Under the pieces are notes generated by a model that saw only the letters and a list, made by a program, of their open reading frames with translations, did not search any database and was not told where the DNA came from. Source: Clavulina sp. PMI_390 (lineage: Eukaryota > Basidiomycota > Agaricomycetes > Cantharellales > Hydnaceae). From it: DNA of 61,662 nucleotides. Made by a program: the position numbers and the translations under genes. Shown here one piece after another: positions 56,567 to 61,662 of this stretch (the stretch's first letter is position 1; each line of letters opens with the position of its first letter). The stretch lies in NCBI GenBank assembly GCA_015039315.1, contig WIDE01000113.1, forward strand, positions 37,958 through 99,619, given 5' to 3'.

Positions 56567-58357
56567 GCTGCGAGCACACGCGACACTTATAGACTGCCCC
56601 GATGTTTGTCAGCGGCCACTACGTGTGCAAGTTGTGCGCTAATTTGCCTCACGGCGATTGGTGAGTTTTTGGTGAGAAAAACAGATTGGCACCACACACC
56701 ACCTGACGTGACAACGCGGCCCCGAGGCGGCGAAGTCACTCAAATCACACCCTGCTCTCATGCTCATCTGTTGAATTTGTCCTATCTCGATGGCTATGCT
56801 CGGATTCTTTGCTTTCTGAACTGATCACAAAAGCCATCAAATGATCTTCGGCCCTGAAGGCTGGATTTTGTGTCGGGAGTTGCCCACTTGAAGTTTGGGA
56901 TGCTCCCCGCAGCGACCACCATATAGGAAAATAAAGCTTGAAGCAGCTTCAACTCTATCTTCATCACAGTGAATATCTCTGGCGACAACCAAGATGTTTT
57001 CAAGAATGCTACTGCACCTCTACTGCTCGGACTACCTTGTTCTTGAGCCCAATAAGTGCCGTGGTTTGAGCCAGCCCAGATCTCTACCCAGTCAGTTCGA
57101 TACAGAATCTCCGGGGCACACACCTGGAGTTATTTTTGTCTCTTCTATGCTGTCATAATATCTCCATAATGCTACAATAGGGAGGGACGTGAGAAGCAGA
57201 TCCCTCTGCTTTCATTCGTGTTGCATCACCGCTAAGGTTGGAGACTACTTTTTTAGAGCAAGGCTAACGCGCGCGCGTTAGGGGATTAAGGGGCGCATTC
57301 AACCCTCAGAAAGAAACCTAGGGCAATTGCTGATGGACTTCTCATAGCTATCATTTTGCCTGCCTGCCCCAAGTCCGTCGCGATAGAACCACCGTTATCC
57401 TCATCGATTTATGCATTTCTGCTCTATGTTCAGCGGAACCGTTGCCGGTCGGTGGGATTTTCTTGTACTATATGGAAGATAATTGACGATATGGCTTAAG
57501 TGGACTGGTTCAATCAAAATTGTGGCGTCAATCTTTCTGCAAAAGATACACATAACCATGGCCGTCATAACTAACTCTCGAACGTAATGAATCCATTTCC
57601 ATAGCTACAATCACCTTACTTCGTCTTCTTAATTGCTATTCGGTCCTTTCCAAGACTCTTGTCCAAGTACCAATGATTATGTAGAGACTGCTCAAGCAAC
57701 TCTATTTCAGCCGTCCTGACCTCACTTCATATCAATATTCCTTTTACTGGGACAAAAAATATATAACAATAATACCAATGGACTCGCACAATCTTGGTGG
57801 TTGATTATGTGGCGTATTATCATTTGTTCAGGTGTTCACAAGACTGAGGCCTCTGTCGGTAGTTTGCATATCCATGTCTCCGGTATCACCTCAACCTTAG
57901 GGATCGCCTATAACTACTCCTTTCCACACTGGAGCTCCCCGAATGCTTTGATTTACTTATCTTCTTCAATAATCTCTGTCTTGTGTCACCAAATCCGTAG
58001 TAGGTACTCACCAGTCGGCTGCTTTATCAATAGTGTGATACATATAACTCAAAGAACGCCACCAACCATTACTTAGACCACTGATAACGGGCGGAGAAGT
58101 GATTTCCTACAAACAGCTCAACTATTCACTATTAAAACTAGTTCACTAATTAACATGACAAAAGAGTACAAGTGGTATGGGAGTTGGCATGTGGCCTCCA
58201 GCGGAGAATCGCAACAAACAACAATCCGTGGCCCATAGCCTATAAATGGATATCCATGACCTAGAACAGGGATAGGAGCACACATTCAAAAGTAAATTGG
58301 AAAGCTCTTGTGTCAAATGAGGACATGTAATTAAATCAGCGGCCATCACCGTCAACT
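56567..58357. other. Gene-poor stretch with a perfect palindrome
   Basis: About 1.8 kb without a supported gene. At 57264-57281 it holds a perfect 18-bp palindrome, CTAACGCGCGCGCGTTAG. Other ORFs (56794-57123, 57801-58076) have no domain. Confidence 0.4.
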
Positions 58358-58420
58358 GCCCTGTGGCGCAATTGGTTAGCGCGTCTGACTGTTACTGCTT
58401 ACGTCATCAGGAGGTTGTGT
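58358..58420 (+). pseudogene. Truncated tRNA-Asn (GUU) with intron
   Basis: The 5' two thirds of a tRNA-Asn are present: acceptor strand GCCCTGT, D arm GGCGCAATTGGTTAGCGC, anticodon stem TCTGA with GTT in the loop (58391-58393), an 11-nt intron CTGCTTACGTC (58395-58405) at the canonical 37/38 site, and the 3' stem TCAGG. After GGAGGTTGTG the T arm and acceptor 3' strand are lost; no TTCGAATC or CAGGGC follows. So it is probably a tRNA fragment, not a working gene. Confidence 0.65.
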
Positions 58421-58524
58421 TGGAACATTATCTTCACAGCGCATGCTCAAGACAATTACGATACTATACAATGAGCGGATGTACAACAACAGGTGTTTTG
58501 CAGTTTGAGGCGGGATTGCTGGGC

Positions 58525-59826
58525 TTATTCGCAAAGGAAAAAGCTGAAGAAACGCTTCGTCACATCCGTGCTCCCAACTCGCGCACTGATCAACGACTCC
58601 AACTCCTCAACAGTCTTGTCCACCGCAGGCTGAGTTTCATCTTTGAGCGCCTTGTACTCAGCCAGAATTTCCTCGGCCTCTTTGATAGTCTCGCCATAGG
58701 AGTTCACCGAGTCAACAGCGCTTTTCACTCCGTCTTCCCATCGTTCAACGAGATGGTCTGCATACTCCTTATGCACCTTATCCAAACGAAAGTCTCCGTC
58801 CTGGAACGCAGTTCTCAGAACAGACACAACCTCGATGTCTGGAAGGAGATACTCACAAGGGGAATAAGGGCAGCCTTCTTATGCGCGCGAGTACTCGACC
58901 ACTTTACCTAGAGGAAAAATTGTTAGAATCATGGCTTACAACGTTAAGGAGAAATCACGGGTACCCGTTTGAGTTCATTCTGCCCCTTCGCAGCCTTGGC
59001 GCCAGCTTTCGCTACCTGGAGGTCTTGAGTATCAGAATCAGCTGGCTCTTCTCCATCCTCGTCGTCCTGCCATGAATTCACCCAGTGCCCGAACAGTAAG
59101 TAATACGATCTGTCAAGCAAAAACATGTCGTACCGGAATCTCGATCTTTAGCAGTCCCGCCACTATGCCTATCAACTTTCCAACCGTCATGTGGGGTTTG
59201 TGAAATCCAATCTGATCGCGCGTAAACCCATGTAGCTTCGCGAGTTCAGCAAGCTCGTTCCTTTCAAACTTCAGCAGCTCCGTATAGCAGGGAAGTCGAG
59301 CTTTCTTAGGGTCCACCTGCCCAACAAAGTCTGGTTCAGATTCGACTGCGTTTGAGATTTCGGAAGGAAATACTTACGATTCGCTCCTTCACAAATTGGC
59401 GCAGACTTTCCTCGCTCAGCTTGCGCCACCCAAGCCATCGGCGATTCAAGCAGAAGCGGCTCAATTCTTCAGCAGTCAATTCATCAAAAGCAGCAGCAGA
59501 CACATCATAGTCGGGTAGCTGAGCGTCGTATTCATCCAGTTCTTCTTTAAGGGTCGTCGCCTGGCACGGAGAATGGAGAACGGAGGGATTCCTTGGTGGT
59601 CGCCGGATCAGTAACGGGTAGGCGGACGTACAAACAGAGCAGCTAGATAAGGTTTGAGAGTAGCCTGGTCGGACACTTTCTTGCCGTTCGAATCGGTGGG
59701 GATGGCCCATCCACGGTCGTTGAACTCGCGCGTGACCATCCTTTTGTCGAACTCCTTGATCACCACACCACGCTCCAGAGCGATTTTAAAGCCACGTTTG
59801 ACATCTTTTTCGTCTATCTTTAGCAT
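58525..59826 (-). CDS. Protein of unknown function with two SAP-like helical segments
   Basis: Six exons, all separated by phase-0 introns: 59632-59826, 59378-59560, 59134-59316, 58965-59066, 58857-58907 and 58525-58800; 329 aa. The charged protein has two similar helical segments (AAFDELTAEELSRFCLNRRW and LLKFERNELAELAKLHGF), each followed by a further helix, reminiscent of SAP or HeH DNA-binding repeats, but this is not certain. The middle is acidic then Lys/Ala-rich (DDEDGEEPADSD, KAGAKAAKGQ), and the C-terminus is a coiled coil (ETIKEAEEILAEYKALKDE) ending in FFSFFLCE. Two exons are exactly 183 nt, consistent with internal repetition. Not recognised. Confidence 0.65.
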
Positions 59827-60312
59827 TTCTCAGGCTTATTCGGCTGTTAGAGCAGATTTTGAACGATCTCTGGGTCAGGAAGAGCGTTGGTGATGTTGGG
59901 AGAGTTGGGAAGCGCGATCGGTCACTGTCACGCGTTCGTGACTTCTTGGCGCCAATCAACTCTGGCTCCTTCGTTGGCTGTCCACGCTCCGTCTCGCTGT
60001 TCCATCGTTGGTGAATATCATAATTCACGCTTTATAGGTGACTAGTTGTGTTCGCAGACGCTTCGATTCTGTCAGAGGACCTTCAAAGGCTCATTCCGTC
60101 TACCCGTAGAGTCTGCCAGAGACGGATTCAGAACGACATTGTGGGATCTACCCCAGCAACAACACTCCTCTTTTAGACTGAGCCTGAAGTCGAGCTCTAT
60201 GTGAGCCATTTTACCGCTGCGCTTTGGATGTCATGCTGTGATACTAATAGCTACTCGCGCGGTCAATAATCGTGGTATTCCCACTTTTGGAATGTTCTTT
60301 ACAACGTAGACC
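59827..60312. promoter_or_regulatory. Divergent promoter region
   Basis: The 486 bp between the start of the 329-aa gene (minus) and the 152-aa gene (plus). No TATA box or other motif stands out. Confidence 0.35.
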
Positions 60313-60905
60313 ATGCCCTCTTCCGCGAAGAAAGGAGCCTCCAGCGCTGTCAGTAAGAAGCCAGAGACCAAAAAAGTAACTGCAAAGCCGGTACGTTGAT
60401 TACGTGTTTGGCCACGGCTAAGGAGCAAAACGGAAAGCACTTACCCATAGTATCACCTCCCTAGTCGAACAGTAGTACAGTCAAGAAAACGAAGAGGAGC
60501 AAGGGGAGGGATGAAGTTGACAAGACGAGGGTGAGTGGTATCCCCATGGTTGACCAACTAGCGCACGCTCGACTTAGGACTCGTTTGCAGATCACCACTC
60601 TCCCCAAGTCTGTTTCGAACGGTGTCATTACCCTTGCGGCCGAACGTCACCTCGCGTGGCTCGAATATCAAGAAAAGGCGGCATATGATGATATGGCTCG
60701 CGCATGCCAGGCTGCTCGCTGTGAAGCCGACGCCGTCAAGGTTCAACAGCGCAATATGAAACGACTCCTTTTGCTCTCAGAGTTCGTCAGGACTGAGATG
60801 TCAGGACGCTACAAGAGTCGCTTCAAGGGTATGTCTGCCGAAAAGCTGATGGAAGAGTACAAAAAGTGGGAGCGCGACCGCCGTCCCGGTCGCCGACTTC
60901 AATGA
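60313..60905 (+). CDS. Small basic coiled-coil protein, unknown function
   Basis: Three phase-0 exons, 60313-60390, 60465-60530 and 60591-60905, give 152 aa. The N-terminal 50 residues are Lys/Ser-rich (MPSSAKKGASSAVSKKPETK, KKTKRSKGRDEVDK), like a nuclear or histone-tail-like segment. The remainder is helical (VITLAAERHLAWLEYQEKAA, EADAVKVQQRNMKRLLLLSE, KLMEEYKKWERDRRPGRRLQ). Probably nuclear and DNA- or chromatin-associated by composition. I do not recognise a family. Confidence 0.55.
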
Positions 60906-61076
60906 GTTGATGTGCATGCGCGTCGACGTCATTCCCCCACCCTGCTACACTAGCCCGCCTTGAACGCAATAAAACGTCACGTACACGAACGTTTCCATGC
61001 ATCAATCACTCCGTCGAAGCTTTTCCCTTTTTTCTTTTCATTTGTTCTTCCTCGTGGTCCGTTATTTCGTGACCTC

Positions 61077-61170
61077 TCAGCAAACCTTCTGCATCACCTC
61101 GCCTACGGGCTTGTACGCATACATCTTGCCAAATCGAAGTCCTAGTTTGTATCCCATAAAGATGATGGGT
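61077..61170 (-). CDS. Possible 3' terminal exon of a minus-strand membrane-protein gene
   Basis: After a TTCTATTCTAG acceptor the minus strand reads PIIFMGYKLGLRFGKMYAYK, continuing to QKVC and stop at 61077. A last helix followed by a basic loop (P-I-x-F-x-x-YK) is common at the C-terminus of amino-acid permeases, but no other permease exon is recognised in the remaining 500 bp. The rest of the gene, if real, lies beyond the window. Confidence 0.2.
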
Positions 61171-61662
61171 ACTAGAATAGAACTCGAAACATCAGAATCT
61201 CCTCTTGTTCCAAGGATCGACATCAACAGGAAGTACAGTGCACAATTATGTGGGAATGGATTGGCAATCATATCTGGAGATACGAATAAAACATAAGGAT
61301 GAGAGTCATTAGGTGCGAATAAGGTCAAAGAATGCAACAGGATAGCAACGTATCAGTGCTTCAAAAGGAAAGCGCCGTAAAAGCGAGTGCAATAGTCTTG
61401 GTGGTAGCTGGAATGTGAAGCGGCGATTAGAAAGCGACAGTTGAGAGCTCGAAAGGTGCGGAGAATCGGCAAGCCGATCGGTTTTGCAAGATTATATGGA
61501 TGAAAGAAGGGGGCGAAAAAAAAGCCCATGATGAAGACAGCAGTCGAATAGGAACCGTGCAAGAAATAGGAACAAACGTTAGCGGCAAAACAGAATCGCG
61601 ATGAATTAGAACATCACGTCAGCGAAAACGGAGGAATAAGGTCGTAACAGAGGCCTGCACGA
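61171..61662. other. Window end, unassigned
   Basis: Nothing further supported; short ORFs only. Confidence 0.4.

Noticed and set aside
1..61662. CRISPR array, rRNA operon or bacterial operon features
   Set aside because: None seen; the window is eukaryotic nuclear DNA.

Overview
The window is nuclear DNA of a filamentous basidiomycete. Genes are packed 0.2-3 kb apart and cut by many 50-90 nt GT-AG introns, and the gene content is fungal: RPC82, EDE1, CDC50, a GBF1/Gea Arf exchange factor, an OPT transporter and Kex2-type small secreted proteins. The style suggests an Agaricomycete, possibly Rhizoctonia/Ceratobasidium-like; that placement is a guess. Two N runs (19873-20497 and 48385-48593) are assembly gaps. 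Exon coordinates were worked out by hand from splice signals and reading frame.

Region 1 (1-14 kb). A 315-bp Tourist-like MITE lies near the left end. Three tandem paralogous genes on the minus strand encode small secreted cysteine-bearing proteins (SSP1-3). They sit in ~2.2-2.4 kb duplicated units that also carry copies of the promoter of the neighbouring RNA polymerase III subunit gene RPC82. RPC82 (9 exons, 649 aa) follows head-to-head with SSP3. Next come a 176-aa small hydrophobic protein gene and, after a gene-poor stretch, a fourth divergent SSP on the plus strand with the same cysteine pattern and intron position.

Region 2 (14-27 kb). A Cu/heavy-metal P1B-ATPase with a long Cys-Cys-rich N-terminus lies between a UBA-domain exon (14616-14891) and the rest of an EDE1/Eps15 gene (three EH domains, coiled coil, DDAFG repeats). 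The EDE1 3' end is hidden in the first gap. A short sequence next to that gap is repeated beyond the UBA exon, so the EDE1 3' end is probably duplicated or displaced around the ATPase. EDE1 is divergent from CDC50, the P4-flippase subunit, across a 230-bp promoter.

Region 3 (27-39 kb). An F-box-like protein, a nine-exon protein whose C-terminus resembles the fungal 2OG-Fe(II) dioxygenase (TET/JBP-like) fold with altered metal ligands, a tRNA-Ser(GCU), and a large GBF1/Gea-type Arf-GEF with Sec7 domain. EDE1, CDC50 and GBF1/Gea all serve vesicle traffic.

Region 4 (39-62 kb). A gene-poor stretch with a 76-bp direct repeat; two tandem monocarboxylate-porter-like MFS genes; a long intergenic region with the second gap, flanked by 92-bp direct repeats; an oligopeptide transporter with a ~550-residue disordered N-terminal extension; a cytochrome b561-like membrane protein; a gene-poor stretch ending in a truncated intron-bearing tRNA-Asn; and two divergent genes of unknown function (329 and 152 aa). 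The right end may hold the 3' exon of another minus-strand gene.
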